Counted from the first letter of the stretch, positions 7,875 to 17,900 are shown. The stretch is DNA of 64,000 bases from Heritagella_A intestinalis (GCA_904418995.1 CAJFQF010000004.1:1-64000), one strand, 5' to 3'. Notes: a model not told the origin generated them from the sequence alone. Program-made: numbers and translations.

Positions 7875-9374
7875 ATGAAAACAAAAAGAATTCTCGCATT
7901 GCTCATGGCCATGGCCATGACGGCGGGCGTCCTGGGCGGCTGCTCCTCTGGAGATACCGGCAGCACTTCGGGCGACAGCACCAGTTCTGACACCGGCGAT
8001 GCCACCAGCCAAACCGGCGAGGCTCCCACCGTATCCTGGTACACCATCGGCGGCGACGAGCCCGGCAACTTTGCTGAGGCTGTACAGGCTCTCAGCGACT
8101 ATGCAGAGGGCAAGATTAACGTAAAGTTGAACCTGGTTCTCTCTAACTGGAACTCTTACAGAGACCGCTTCAACACCATGATCAACGGTGGCGACAAGTT
8201 CGACATCATGTTCACCGACAGCCAGACCTACAGCCGTTATGTCCATCAGGGCGCTTTCCTGGACATCACCGATAAGGTGCAGTCCGTGACTCCCGATATG
8301 TACAAAGCCATTCCGGAAAACCTGTGGGAAGGCGTAAAGGTTGGCGGCAAGATTTATTCTGTCCCCACCTATAAGGATTCTTCTCTGACCCAGTTCTGGT
8401 GGTACGACAAGGCTTATGTGGATAAGTACAACCTGGATGTCCAGTCCGTAAAGACCATGGACGACCTGACCGAGATCTTCAAGACCGTCAAGGAAGGCGA
8501 AGGCGACGACTTCTATCCTGTGAAGCTGAATCAGGGCAACCCCTGGAACGGCTTCTGGAATGATTACGATGACCTGTGCACCGGCATGGGCGGCCTGCTG
8601 GGCGTCAAGCTGGACGACGAGAGCCGGAAAGTAGTTAGCGTGCTGGAGCAGGAAGATATTATGCACAACCTGAACCTGCTGCATGAATGGTATCAGGCTG
8701 GCTACATCAATCCCGATGCTAACGTTTCCGGCGAGAACTATACCCAGTGCTTCTTCGGCAACGGCCAGTCCTGGCCGTCTGAGGCAACCAACCAGGCTAA
8801 GAGCCAGGGCGTTGATGAGTACATCTATGTGCAGCATGGTGACACCATCCTGACCTCTTCTACCATTCAGGGTTCTCTGAATGCCATCTCTGCCAACTCC
8901 GCTAACGCTGACGCTGCTCTGAAGATGCTGGAACTGGCTAACACCGATACCGAGTTCCGCGATATGCTCCGCTTCGGCCAGAAGGGCGTTGACTGGGATT
9001 ACAACGATGAAGATTTGGTTGAGCAGGTTGAGGGTCAGACTTGGACTACCGGTCCCACCAACTATGCGCAGGCTAACTACTTCATTCTGACTCGTTCCAC
9101 CGATGAGGCTGAAACGAAGTATGATGAGATTAAGTCTCAGAATGAGAACGCGAAGGAATCCGTCTGCTTGGGCTTCACCTTTGACCCCACCAATGTACAG
9201 ACTCAGATCGCTGCTTGCTCCGCTGTTTGGAGCCAGAGCGCCAAGGCTGACCTGCTGACTGGTGCTGTGGATCCCGAAGAGAGAGTTCCCCAGCTGCTCG
9301 AAGAACTGAATGCCGCTGGCCTGCAGGAAGTTATCGACGAGGCTCAGCGTCAGATCGATGAGTACTTCGCCTAA
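7875..9374 (+). CDS. Extracellular sugar-binding lipoprotein (first copy)
   Basis: Captures the oligosaccharide outside the cell and delivers it to the two permeases. The 499-residue precursor has a lipoprotein signal ending in LGGC (Cys at about residue 23), a Ser/Thr/Gly-rich tether, and a type-1 solute-binding fold starting near SWYTIGGDEPGNF. Segments such as DIMFTDSQTYSRY and PTYKDSSLTQFW are typical of LplA-like proteins. Codons are strongly biased towards C-ending and GCT/AAC/CTG types compared with the flanking genes, suggesting very high expression. It is a paralogue of the gene at 9576. A strong terminator follows. Confidence 0.93.
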   Translation: MKTKRILALLMAMAMTAGVLGGCSSGDTGSTSGDSTSSDTGDATSQTGEAPTVSWYTIGGDEPGNFAEAVQALSDYAEGKINVKLNLVLSNWNSYRDRFNTMINGGDKFDIMFTDSQTYSRYVHQGAFLDITDKVQSVTPDMYKAIPENLWEGVKVGGKIYSVPTYKDSSLTQFWWYDKAYVDKYNLDVQSVKTMDDLTEIFKTVKEGEGDDFYPVKLNQGNPWNGFWNDYDDLCTGMGGLLGVKLDDESRKVVSVLEQEDIMHNLNLLHEWYQAGYINPDANVSGENYTQCFFGNGQSWPSEATNQAKSQGVDEYIYVQHGDTILTSSTIQGSLNAISANSANADAALKMLELANTDTEFRDMLRFGQKGVDWDYNDEDLVEQVEGQTWTTGPTNYAQANYFILTRSTDEAETKYDEIKSQNENAKESVCLGFTFDPTNVQTQIAACSAVWSQSAKADLLTGAVDPEERVPQLLEELNAAGLQEVIDEAQRQIDEYFA

Positions 9375-9409
9375 TTTCCTAACGGAAATAGTTTAATCAA
9401 ACGCAATTC

Positions 9410-9448
9410 AGGAGGCAAAGTCCCATGGGGCTTTGCCTCCTTTCTTTT
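9410..9448 (+). terminator. Terminator after the first binding protein
   Basis: AGGAGGCAAAG at 9410-9420 pairs with CTTTGCCTCCT at 9431-9441, followed by TTCTTTT. Confidence 0.85.
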
Positions 9449-9478
9449 ACCCAGGCCCTTAAAAAGGCCTGGGTATTT
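9449..9478 (+). terminator. Second hairpin in tandem
   Basis: ACCCAGGCC at 9449-9457 pairs with GGCCTGGGT at 9466-9474. It directly follows the main terminator and may back it up; the T-run is short. Confidence 0.45.
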
Positions 9479-9493
9479 CCGTTTTATAGGGAC

Positions 9494-9523
9494 TATACAA
9501 ATCCGCAAGGGATGGAGTATAAT
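9494..9523 (+). promoter_or_regulatory. Promoter of the second binding protein with CAAATCC element
   Basis: TATAAT at 9518-9523 is a perfect -10 box. In place of a -35 hexamer there is TATACAAATCC at 9494-9504, ending 13 bases before the -10. Nearly the same word precedes two more -10 boxes ahead of the histidine kinase gene, suggesting binding of an activator, probably the AraC-type response regulator at 12996. Confidence 0.5.
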
Positions 9524-9575
9524 AGAATTACTGAGTTTCGCTAAAATTATGAGTGCAAAGGAGGGGAAGCGTTTC

Positions 9576-11063
9576 ATGCCGTTTGTCAAAAAGGCGATTG
9601 CCGCCGTACTGTCTGTGCTGCTGCTGATAAGCTTATTTTCGTCCTGCGGCGGCGAGGCCCAGAAAGAGCTTCCGGAAGGACAGGATGCGACAACCATCCA
9701 ATGGTATGGTATTGGCGGAGCCCTTCCCGATAATTTCCAGGAAGGGGTGGACGCCATCAACGAGTATCTCCGGGAAAAAATCGGCGTGGAGCTTCAATGG
9801 CATATTGTTGGCTGGAATGATTATCAGACGGAGTTCCAAACCATGGTTAATAGCGGGGATACTTTTGATATTATGTTTGCCAGCAATTCCTATTACACTC
9901 GCTTTGTGAACCAAGGGGCTTTTATGGATATCACCGAGCTGGTAGGCCAGGTCACGCCGGACTTGTATTCTTTTGTGCCGGGGATCCTCTGGGAGGGCGC
10001 CCGGATAGATGGTAAAATTTACGGCGTCCCCACCTATAAGGATTCTTCCCTGACCCAGTTCTGGTATTTTGACCATGAGCTGGTGGAGAAATACGATATT
10101 GATGTGGCTTCGGTTCATACCATGGACGACCTGGACCCGATTTTCCGAAAGGTCAAGGCCGGGGAAGGGGAGAATTTTTATCCCGTATATCTGACAAGGG
10201 GCAACCCCTGGAACGGTATCCTCAATCAATATGACAACCTTTGCACAGGTTTGGAAGCTATTGGCGTCCGGCTGGATGATGAGAGCCGGACCGTGGTCAG
10301 CGTGCTGGAGCAGGAGGATTTTCTCCATAAGCTGGAGCTCCTCCACAGCTGGTATGAGGATGGCATTATCAATCCTGATGCGAATACCTCTCAGGAGACC
10401 TATCGGGGGCAGTTTTTCGGTTCCGGACAGGGTTGGCCGGCGGCGGCTATTGGCTGGGCCACCGGAAACGGGGTGGAACAATATGATATTACCGCTCCCA
10501 TTGATGGGCCCTTCTACACTTCCTCTACGATACAGGGTTCCATGAACTGTATTTCGGCCAGTTCTTCCCACCCAGAGGAGGCTTTGCGCTTTTTGGAGCT
10601 GGCCAACACAGATACGACGCTTCGGGATATGTTGGCTTATGGCCGGGAAGGCACGCATTTTGAATATATAGAGGTGGCGGACGAGAGGACCGGGGAAACA
10701 GAGACGAGGGTGCATCTTCTCCGGGATGATTGGGTAAACGGTTCCGCGAAATATTCCCAGGCCTCCTTTTTCTCCCTGACCCTCATGGATAATGAGCCTT
10801 CCACCCAGTGGGAGGAAATTTTGGACCAGAACGAAAAAGCCATGGAAGGGGTGTGCATGGGCTTTTCCATGGACATGACCTCTGTGGAAATGGAGACGGC
10901 GGCCTGCGTGCAGATTTGGGAGAACTATAAGCCCGATATGCAAACCGGCGCTGTGGACCCAGCCGTGCTGGTGCCGCAGTGTTTGGCGGAATTAGAGGCG
11001 GCTGGATTACAGACTATTATCCAGGAAGCCCAGAAACAAATCGATGAATTTTTTCAAAATTAA
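9576..11063 (+). CDS. Extracellular sugar-binding lipoprotein (second copy)
   Basis: A 495-residue paralogue of the protein at 7875, alike along its whole length (shared blocks include PTYKDSSLTQFW, DDESR and VSVLEQED). The precursor has a short lipoprotein signal ending in LFSSC and almost no Ser/Thr tether, unlike the first copy. The ATG at 9576 is chosen because AAGGAGGGG at 9558-9566 precedes it and the signal peptide begins there. Codon bias is ordinary, so it is probably made at lower level. It has its own promoter with the CAAATCC element and lies directly upstream of the sensor kinase, so it could deliver sugar to the same permeases or present ligand to the sensor; the latter is speculative. 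Confidence 0.92.
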   Translation: MPFVKKAIAAVLSVLLLISLFSSCGGEAQKELPEGQDATTIQWYGIGGALPDNFQEGVDAINEYLREKIGVELQWHIVGWNDYQTEFQTMVNSGDTFDIMFASNSYYTRFVNQGAFMDITELVGQVTPDLYSFVPGILWEGARIDGKIYGVPTYKDSSLTQFWYFDHELVEKYDIDVASVHTMDDLDPIFRKVKAGEGENFYPVYLTRGNPWNGILNQYDNLCTGLEAIGVRLDDESRTVVSVLEQEDFLHKLELLHSWYEDGIINPDANTSQETYRGQFFGSGQGWPAAAIGWATGNGVEQYDITAPIDGPFYTSSTIQGSMNCISASSSHPEEALRFLELANTDTTLRDMLAYGREGTHFEYIEVADERTGETETRVHLLRDDWVNGSAKYSQASFFSLTLMDNEPSTQWEEILDQNEKAMEGVCMGFSMDMTSVEMETAACVQIWENYKPDMQTGAVDPAVLVPQCLAELEAAGLQTIIQEAQKQIDEFFQN

Positions 11064-11079
11064 TTTTTCATAAAAAGGC

Positions 11080-11108
11080 TGTACAAATCCAGCGTATCGC
11101 GATACAAT
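11080..11108 (+). promoter_or_regulatory. CAAATCC element, palindrome and -10 box (distal)
   Basis: TGTACAAATCC at 11080-11090 lies exactly 12 bases before TACAAT at 11103-11108. Between them, overlapping the -10, is the perfect palindrome GTATCGCGATAC at 11094-11105. This may be the distal promoter for the two-component system or a control site. Confidence 0.4.
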
Positions 11109-11174
11109 ACTGCATGGTGTGTCTGCATCGAAAGCTTTGCGTCATAGAGATCTGAAAAAAGTCAAAGGAAAAGC

Positions 11175-11203
11175 TGTGCAAATCCCACATTTTGTTGTAT
11201 AAT
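11175..11203 (+). promoter_or_regulatory. CAAATCC element and -10 box (proximal), promoter of the two-component operon
   Basis: TGTGCAAATCC at 11175-11185 lies 12 bases before TATAAT at 11198-11203. The histidine kinase starts about 50 bases downstream. The shared spacing with the site at 11080 argues for a real activator site replacing the -35 box. Confidence 0.55.
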
Positions 11204-11253
11204 ATTAGGTACAATGTCAGGGCGCTGGGTACCGTGGATAAAGGAGAAATCAT

Positions 11254-13011
11254 ATGCGCGTCCGCTTTTTTCAGTATCAGATTTATCGAAGACGGTTTTT
11301 CCTGGCAGTAGTCATGGTGCTGCTGTTTAGCATCATCCTTTTGATAGGGATCCTCTCCTTTTTTGTAAATAGCTGGGTGGACAACCAGCACGGAGAGGCC
11401 CAGCGGTCCTTTGAAGACATTGTGAGCCGTGTCCAGCGGGAAGAGGGGCGTGCGGAAGACTTTGTCTGGGAGATTTATTCTTCCAGCCCTTTGATGGATG
11501 ATACGGCGGCGTTTTTCCTGGCCCAGGATACCCAAGGGTATATCCAGCTCCGAGGGGAAAACAGCCGGAACAGTTCGGTACAGATTGCGTCCTTTCCGGC
11601 CTACCTGCGTACCCTGTTGAACGGCAGGGAGGGATATGTCACCGATGCCGTGGTGACCTCTTATGATGGCGCTGACAAGCATCTGAGGCTGGATGAAGCG
11701 GGAAATCTGGAAATTGCTTATGGAACGGCGATGGATGCAGAAATCCAGGATGGCTGGCTGTTAGGCGATTATCCGGTGCGTCGTTCCGCCCGGCTGGAAG
11801 AGGTCATTGGCACCGTCAGCTTTTGGGTAAAGGGCGACGAGCTGTTTGCTACCCGCCACGCCTATATCGGGGAATATGGGGTGATAGACGCCCAAGGCCG
11901 CCTGTGGGGCAGCCAATACCAGGACCAGCATGCCGGAGACGGCTGGCTGCAGCAGGCAGCCAATCAGGAGCAGCCCTCGGGCAGCTTTTTTGACGGCTGG
12001 AACTGGGTGTTTTACAGCGTCCAGGAAGAGCCCTTGCAGCGGTTCTCCTATGTGACGGCTGTAGATTTGTGGACCCTGCTGTCGGTAAACGCCAACATGA
12101 TTTGGATGCTGATAGCGGCCATGGCCCTGCTGGATTTGGCGGTCATCAGCTTCATCTATTGGAACACCCATTATGATTCGGTTTTCCTTGGATATCTGCT
12201 GGGGATTATCGAACGGGTGGAAAAGGGGGATTTCAAAGGGGTGGAAGCCCTTCCCCGTCCTAAGTTCCAGGGAAAAGATGAATATGGTTTGATTTCCACT
12301 GCTCTGGAGAGCATGAGCCATGCCCTGGACGAGTATATCCTTATGGAATACCGCATGAAGATTAAACAGCAGGAAACAGCCATGCGGGCCCTGGAACAGC
12401 AGATCAACCCCCATTTCCTTTATAATACTTTGGAGGCCATCCGGGCTAAAGCCCTTTTGGAACATAATCCTCAAACAGCGGAGTCCATCGCTCTGCTGGG
12501 CGGGCTTTATCGGGATATGGTGCAAAAAGGGAGTGAGCTTCTTTTTGCAGAGGAAAAAGAACTGTTGGAAAAATATCTGAAGATTATGCAGCTCCGTTAT
12601 CCGGATAGCTTTATGTATCAGGTGACCTTTGAGCCGGAGCTTTTAAAGGTAAAGACCCTGAAATTTTGGCTCCAGCCCTTGGCGGAGAACTTTTTCTCCC
12701 ACGGCTTTGACCGGAACAGCGAATATAATGTGCTGGTGGTCACCGGGGAGGCAGAGGGAAATGGCTGGCGTATCCGCGTAATGGACAACGGCGCCGGGAT
12801 TCCGGAAGAAAACCTGCAGGCCGTTAACGAGCGGATGCGTTCCGGGGATGACCATTCGGGCCATTCCATCGGACTGCGCAATGTGTATATGCGCTTGGCC
12901 TATTATTATGGCAGGGGCTTTTCCATGGAGGCCCGGAATAATCCGGAAGGCGGGGCTTGTATTTCCATTTATATTCCCAATAAGGAGGCTTCTGATTGTA
13001 TACCCTGTTAA
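11254..13011 (+). CDS. Sensor histidine kinase, YesM/LytS type
   Basis: Membrane sensor that should detect an extracellular sugar signal and phosphorylate the response regulator encoded next to it. The 585-residue protein has an N-terminal membrane helix (about residues 12-35), an extracytoplasmic domain of about 240 residues, a second helix near 280-305, a HAMP-like linker, and the His_kinase domain QQINPHFLYNTLEAIR with phospho-accepting His387. The ATP-binding region contains VMDNGAGIPEE and GHSIGLRNVYMRL. It lacks the cytoplasmic sensor domains of other kinase families. The start follows AAGGAG. It overlaps the regulator gene by 16 bases, so the pair is translationally coupled. Confidence 0.93.
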   Translation: MRVRFFQYQIYRRRFFLAVVMVLLFSIILLIGILSFFVNSWVDNQHGEAQRSFEDIVSRVQREEGRAEDFVWEIYSSSPLMDDTAAFFLAQDTQGYIQLRGENSRNSSVQIASFPAYLRTLLNGREGYVTDAVVTSYDGADKHLRLDEAGNLEIAYGTAMDAEIQDGWLLGDYPVRRSARLEEVIGTVSFWVKGDELFATRHAYIGEYGVIDAQGRLWGSQYQDQHAGDGWLQQAANQEQPSGSFFDGWNWVFYSVQEEPLQRFSYVTAVDLWTLLSVNANMIWMLIAAMALLDLAVISFIYWNTHYDSVFLGYLLGIIERVEKGDFKGVEALPRPKFQGKDEYGLISTALESMSHALDEYILMEYRMKIKQQETAMRALEQQINPHFLYNTLEAIRAKALLEHNPQTAESIALLGGLYRDMVQKGSELLFAEEKELLEKYLKIMQLRYPDSFMYQVTFEPELLKVKTLKFWLQPLAENFFSHGFDRNSEYNVLVVTGEAEGNGWRIRVMDNGAGIPEENLQAVNERMRSGDDHSGHSIGLRNVYMRLAYYYGRGFSMEARNNPEGGACISIYIPNKEASDCIPC

Positions 13012-13778
13012 TAGTTGATGATGAACCCAATGTTTTGATTGGGATGAAAGCTCTGATTGATTGGGAAAGCTATGGTGTGATGCGGATTGAAACCGCTACA
13101 AATTGTTCCGATGCCCTGGTGCGGGCTGTGGATACCCATCCCCAAATCGCGCTGATTGATGTTTGTATTGGAAAAGAATTCGGCCAGGATCTGGTCAAAC
13201 GCATCCGGGATTCCGGCGTGGACTGTGCCTGCATTATGATGAGCGGCCACCGGGAATTCGGCTATGCTATCGAGGCCCTGCGCTGCGGCGCTTGGGATTA
13301 CCTTCTCAAGCCCGTCCAGGCCGATAAGCTCCGGGAGGCAGTGGAGCATATTATCCGTGAAAAGCTCCACGGGACCGTCCGGCAAGCGCCAAAAGACGAC
13401 ACGCCCGACCCCATTATCTCCCGGAAGGCCTCAGAGATGCCTACCCTGATCAATAAGCTGCTGGCCATGGTCCGGGCGGAATACCGCCAGAATATCAGCC
13501 TGAAATCCATTGCGGACCGGCTGCGGATGAATTCCACTTATTTGGGGCAGCTGTTCATTAAGGAAACGGGGCTGAAGTTTTCCGAATATGTGATGCTCTA
13601 TCGGTTGAATATGGCCCAGGAGATGATCCTGTATACCGATGAGAAAATCGCTGTTATTGCAGAAGAAGTTGGGTATTCCAATCTCAACTATTTCTATACT
13701 CATTTTCGCAGCTACTTTAATATGACGCCTTCTGAAATGCGCCTTCGCAGAGAAGAGCTGGGTTTCAAAAGGCAGTGA
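12996..13778 (+). CDS. AraC-type response regulator, YesN type
   Basis: Transcription factor of 260 residues: a receiver domain (residues 1-120, acidic pocket Asp9-Asp10 and phospho-acceptor Asp55 in LIDVCIG, Lys near KPVQ) and a C-terminal AraC/XylS double helix-turn-helix from about residue 155. The start is the TTG at 12996, supported by AAGGAGG at 12982-12988 and by the receiver beginning MYTLLIVDDE. The usual YesN linker between the domains is very short here. AraC-type regulators commonly bind next to or over the -35 region, which matches the CAAATCC elements upstream. The GH130 gene follows after 15 bases. Confidence 0.93.
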   Translation: MYTLLIVDDEPNVLIGMKALIDWESYGVMRIETATNCSDALVRAVDTHPQIALIDVCIGKEFGQDLVKRIRDSGVDCACIMMSGHREFGYAIEALRCGAWDYLLKPVQADKLREAVEHIIREKLHGTVRQAPKDDTPDPIISRKASEMPTLINKLLAMVRAEYRQNISLKSIADRLRMNSTYLGQLFIKETGLKFSEYVMLYRLNMAQEMILYTDEKIAVIAEEVGYSNLNYFYTHFRSYFNMTPSEMRLRREELGFKRQ

Positions 13779-13793
13779 AAGGAGAAATTTATC

Positions 13794-14780
13794 ATGGCAA
13801 AAATCATTGGAAACGCACTGCCCAACATCCCCTGGCAGGACAAGCCCGAGGGCCTCAATGCCCCGGTGTGGAGGTACACGGAGAACCCCATTATCCATCG
13901 CCACGACCAGAAGAATGCCAACAGCATTTTTAATTCCGCTGTTGTCCCCTTTGAGGATGGCTTTGCCGGCATCTTCCGCTGCGATTCCCGTTCCGTGAGC
14001 ATGGATATTTTCCCTGGCTTCTCCAAGGACGGCATCCATTGGACCATCAATGACGAGCCCGTGAAGTTTGAGGGCGACCCGGAGGTCACCAAGCGGGAAT
14101 ACCGCTATGACCCCCGCGTGCTGAAGCTGGATGACAAGTACTTCATCACCTGGTGCAACGGCGCTCACGGCCCCACCATCGGCATGGGCTGGACCACCGA
14201 CTTCAAGACCTTCCATCAGATGGAAAACGCCTTCCTGCCCTACAACCGCAACGGCGTGCTGTTCCCCCGGAAGATCAACGGCAGCTACATGATGCTGTCC
14301 CGTCCTTCCGACACCGGCCACACCCCCTTCGGCGACATCTTCTGCAGCCAGAGCCCGGACCTGACCTACTGGGGCAAGCACCGCTGGGTCATGGGTATCA
14401 TCAATGGCGACGAGTCCGCCTGGCAGTCCAAGAAGATCGGCCCCGGCTGCGTGCCCATTGAGACCGACGAAGGCTGGCTGCTCATCTATCACGGCGTTAT
14501 CAATACCTGCAACGGCTTTGTGTACCGCATTGGCGCCGCCCTGCTGGATCTGGACGAGCCCTGGAAGGTGAAGGGCCGCAGCCGCAACTACATCCTTGGG
14601 CCGGAAGAGATCTACGAGTGCGTGGGCGATGTTCCTAACGTGACCTTCCCCTGCGCGGCCCTGACGGATGCAGAGACCGGCCGCATCGCCATTTACTATG
14701 GCTGCGCCGACACGGTGACTGGCCTGGCCTTCACCACGGTGGACACCCTGCTGGACTATATCCGGGAGTATCCCCTCTAA
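13794..14780 (+). CDS. GH130 beta-mannoside phosphorylase
   Basis: Cleaves a beta-1,4-linked mannose from mannobiose-type or Man-GlcNAc disaccharides with phosphate, giving mannose 1-phosphate, in the cytoplasm. The 328-residue protein is a complete five-bladed propeller of GH130, with NPIIHRHD near residue 27, the likely general acid Asp106 in YRYDPRV, the FPRKINGSYMMLSRPSD blade, and GWLLIYHGV near the phosphate site. The opening (VIGNALPNIPWQDKPEG) and the length fit the subgroup that includes mannooligosaccharide and Man-GlcNAc phosphorylases; I cannot separate these two. Very strong codon bias points to high expression. It is 15 bases from the regulator gene, and a strong hairpin follows. 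Confidence 0.88.
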   Translation: MAKIIGNALPNIPWQDKPEGLNAPVWRYTENPIIHRHDQKNANSIFNSAVVPFEDGFAGIFRCDSRSVSMDIFPGFSKDGIHWTINDEPVKFEGDPEVTKREYRYDPRVLKLDDKYFITWCNGAHGPTIGMGWTTDFKTFHQMENAFLPYNRNGVLFPRKINGSYMMLSRPSDTGHTPFGDIFCSQSPDLTYWGKHRWVMGIINGDESAWQSKKIGPGCVPIETDEGWLLIYHGVINTCNGFVYRIGAALLDLDEPWKVKGRSRNYILGPEEIYECVGDVPNVTFPCAALTDAETGRIAIYYGCADTVTGLAFTTVDTLLDYIREYPL

Positions 14781-14808
14781 TTTTTTGATTCCTATTTTTT
14801 GCTGATAG

Positions 14809-14884
14809 AACGGCGTTTCGGCGGTCCCCCTGCCGGGCGGTGATAAGCCCGGCAGGGGGACCTGTGCGGAACGCCGTTTTTCTT
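14809..14884 (+). terminator. Strong hairpin between the phosphorylase and mannosidase genes
   Basis: A 15-base GC-rich perfect stem (arms 14824-14838 and 14847-14861) sits inside outer arms AACGGCGTT and AACGCCGTT and is followed by TTTTTC. It should terminate most transcripts after the GH130 gene, leaving partial read-through or a separate start for the mannosidase. Confidence 0.85.
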
Positions 14885-14937
14885 TATGGATGGCGCAATG
14901 CCCCCTACTTTTTAATTTTCTAAGGAGACCCTTTACC

Positions 14938-17900
14938 ATGATGTTTGCAAAAGAACGGGCGGAAGTCATTGCCGCTCAGTTGAAAAAAGCCCGGATTCCC
15001 CAGAGCTTCCGGCTGGAAAGCTGGAAAATCAAGGAGGGCTTCTGGCTGCGGCCGGAAGAAGCGGACGCAGATGCTGCTCCGTTTTCTGACTTTGATTCCA
15101 AAACCATGCACTGGTACGGCAAAGACCGTCATTACTGGTTCCGGACTTCCTTTACGGTGCCCGAGAGCTTTGATGGCCGGGAAATGTGGCTGTATCTCCA
15201 CACCCAGATCGACGAGTGGGACGATGGGCGGAACCCTCAGTTCCTGGTATTTGTGAATGGAAAAGTCCGCCAGGGCGCCGATATGCACCATCGGGAGCTG
15301 AAGCTGGTGGACTGCGCCAAGGCCGGCGACACTTACACCATTGATTTGCAGGCTTACACGGGCATTATGCATCCGGAATTCCGCCTCATGGCCGAAGTAC
15401 AGGAGCTGGACCCGGAAGTCAACGGCCTGTATTACGACATCCAGGTTCCCCTGTGGGCTATGAGCCGTATGAATCCCAAGGAAAAGACCTGCATCGACCT
15501 GTGCACCGCCCTTAATGACGCTGTCAATGTTTTGGATATGCGCCGGGTGCCCTCTGCGGCCTTTTCCGCTTCTGTGAAGGAGGCCCGGGCACTGTTGGCC
15601 AAAACCGTCTATGGGGAAATGGCCGGTTATCAGGACGTCATCGCCAGCTGTATTGGCCACACCCACATTGACGTGGCCTGGTGGTGGACCGTGGCCCAGA
15701 CCCGGGAGAAGGTGGCCCGCAGCTTCGCAACGGTGCTCAAGCTCATGGAGGAGTATCCGGAATACCAGTTCATGTCCAGCCAGCCGGTGCTCTACAGCTT
15801 CCTGAAGGAGCGGTATCCGGAGCTGTATGCCAAGATTAAGGAGCGGGTAGCCCAAGGCCGTTGGGAGCCGGAAGGCGGTATGTGGCTGGAAGCCGACTGC
15901 AACCTCACCAGCGGCGAAAGCCTGGTGCGCCAGTTCCTCTATGGCAAGCGGTTCTTTAAGGAGGAATTTGGCCGGGACAACCGGGTGCTGTGGCTGCCGG
16001 ACGTGTTCGGCTATTCCGGCGCCCTGCCCCAGATTATGAAAAAGTGCGGCATTGACTACTTTATGACCACCAAGCTCTCCTGGAACCAGTTCAACATGGT
16101 GCCCAACGACACCATGATGTGGGAGGGTATCGACGGCTCCCAGGTGCTGACCCACTTTATCTCCACTCTGGGCGTGGGGCAGAGCACAGACCGGTTCTTC
16201 ACCACGTATAATGGGATGCTGCACCCTGACGCCATTATGGGCGGCTGGGAGCGCTATCAGAATAAAGAGATGAACAACGACATCCTGATTTCTTATGGTT
16301 ACGGCGATGGCGGCGGCGGTCCCACCCGGGAGATGCTGGAAACCGGACGCCGGATGGAAAAGGGCGTCAAGGGCATCCCCACGGTGCGCCAGTGCGGTTC
16401 CCGCAAGTACTTTGAAGAGCTGGAAGAGCGGGTGAAGGACAACCGCCACTTGCCGGTGTGGACTGGGGAATTCTACTTTGAATACCACCGCGGCACCTAC
16501 ACCAGCATGGCCCGAAACAAGCGGGGCAACCGGAAGAGCGAGTTCCTCCTCAGCGACTTGGAGCTACTGAGCGTGCTGGCAGCGGAAAAGGGAGTGGCCT
16601 ATCCCGCCGAGGAACTGGAAAAGCTGTGGAAGATGGTGCTGCTGAACCAGTTCCACGACATTCTCCCCGGTTCCTCTATTGAAGAAGTCTATGAGGTGAC
16701 CAAAGAGGAGTATCAGCAGCTGGCAGAAGAAGCAGGCGCTCTTCTCCGTGAGCGGGAGCAGGCTGTCGCCGGACAGGGAAAAGGCGTCACGGTGTTCAAC
16801 ACCGCAGGCGTTGCCGCTTCCGGCCTGGTGGAACTTCCCCAAGGGGTCCAGGGCCTTGCTGGAGAGCCGGTTCAGGCCTATGAGGGCAAGGTATACGCTT
16901 TGGCGGAAGCAGTGCCCTCCAAGGGCTGGAAGGCCTTTGCCCAGGGAGAAGCTGTCCCGGCAGAGAGCCCCTTTGCTCTGACAGAGCAGGACGGCATTTT
17001 TGCTATTGAAACTCCCTATTACCGGGCGGAAATTGATAGCGAGGGGATGTTTACCTCCCTGTTCGATAAAGAGAATGGCCGGGAGGTCTTTAAGCCCGGA
17101 ACCCGTGGCAACCGGATGCGGGTGTTTGAAGATAAGCCCATGTATTATGATAACTGGGATATCGATATCTACTATACAGAAAAAGGCTGGGATTTGACGG
17201 AAGCCTCCCGAATCGAGTGGACAGCCAACGGCCCCCTGTTTGCCGAGCTGACCATTGAGCGGGACTTTATGCAGTCCAAGCTGAAGCAGAAAATTCGCTT
17301 CTATGCGGATACCCGCCGCATCGACTTCGACACCTGGGTGGATTGGCACGAGCATCAGCACCTGCTGAAGGTGTTTATGCCCGCGGACGTCCACACCGAT
17401 GAGGCCTCCTTCGACATCCAGTTCGGCAACGTGACCCGCAAGACCCACACCAATACCAGCTGGGATCAGGCCCGGTTTGAGAGCTGCGGCCACAAGTGGG
17501 CGGACGTTTCCGAGAGCGGCTACGGTGTGTCCCTGCTCAACGACTGCAAGTACGGCCATTCGGTCCACGGCAGTGAAATGGCATTGACCCTGATTAAGTC
17601 CGGCATCGAGCCCAACCCCAATGCCGATAATGACGAGCATGTGTTCACCTACTCCCTGTATCCCCATGCCGGTGGTTGGAGAGAGGGCGGCACCCAGGCA
17701 GAGGCCATCAAGCTGAACCAGCCCCTGACCGCAGTGCAGGGCGGCCAGCCGGGAGATTCTTTCTCCTTTGCCTCTGTGAACTGCGAAAACGTCATTCTGG
17801 AGACGGTGAAGCAGGCCGAGGACGGCGACGGTGTGATTCTGCGTGTCATTGAAGAGCAGAATAAGCGCACCAACGCGGTGCTCACCTTGGGCCGGGAAAT

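Noticed and set aside
14920..16488. Long minus-strand open frame inside the GH38 gene
   Set aside because: GC-rich third-position pattern of the real gene explains it; no motifs.
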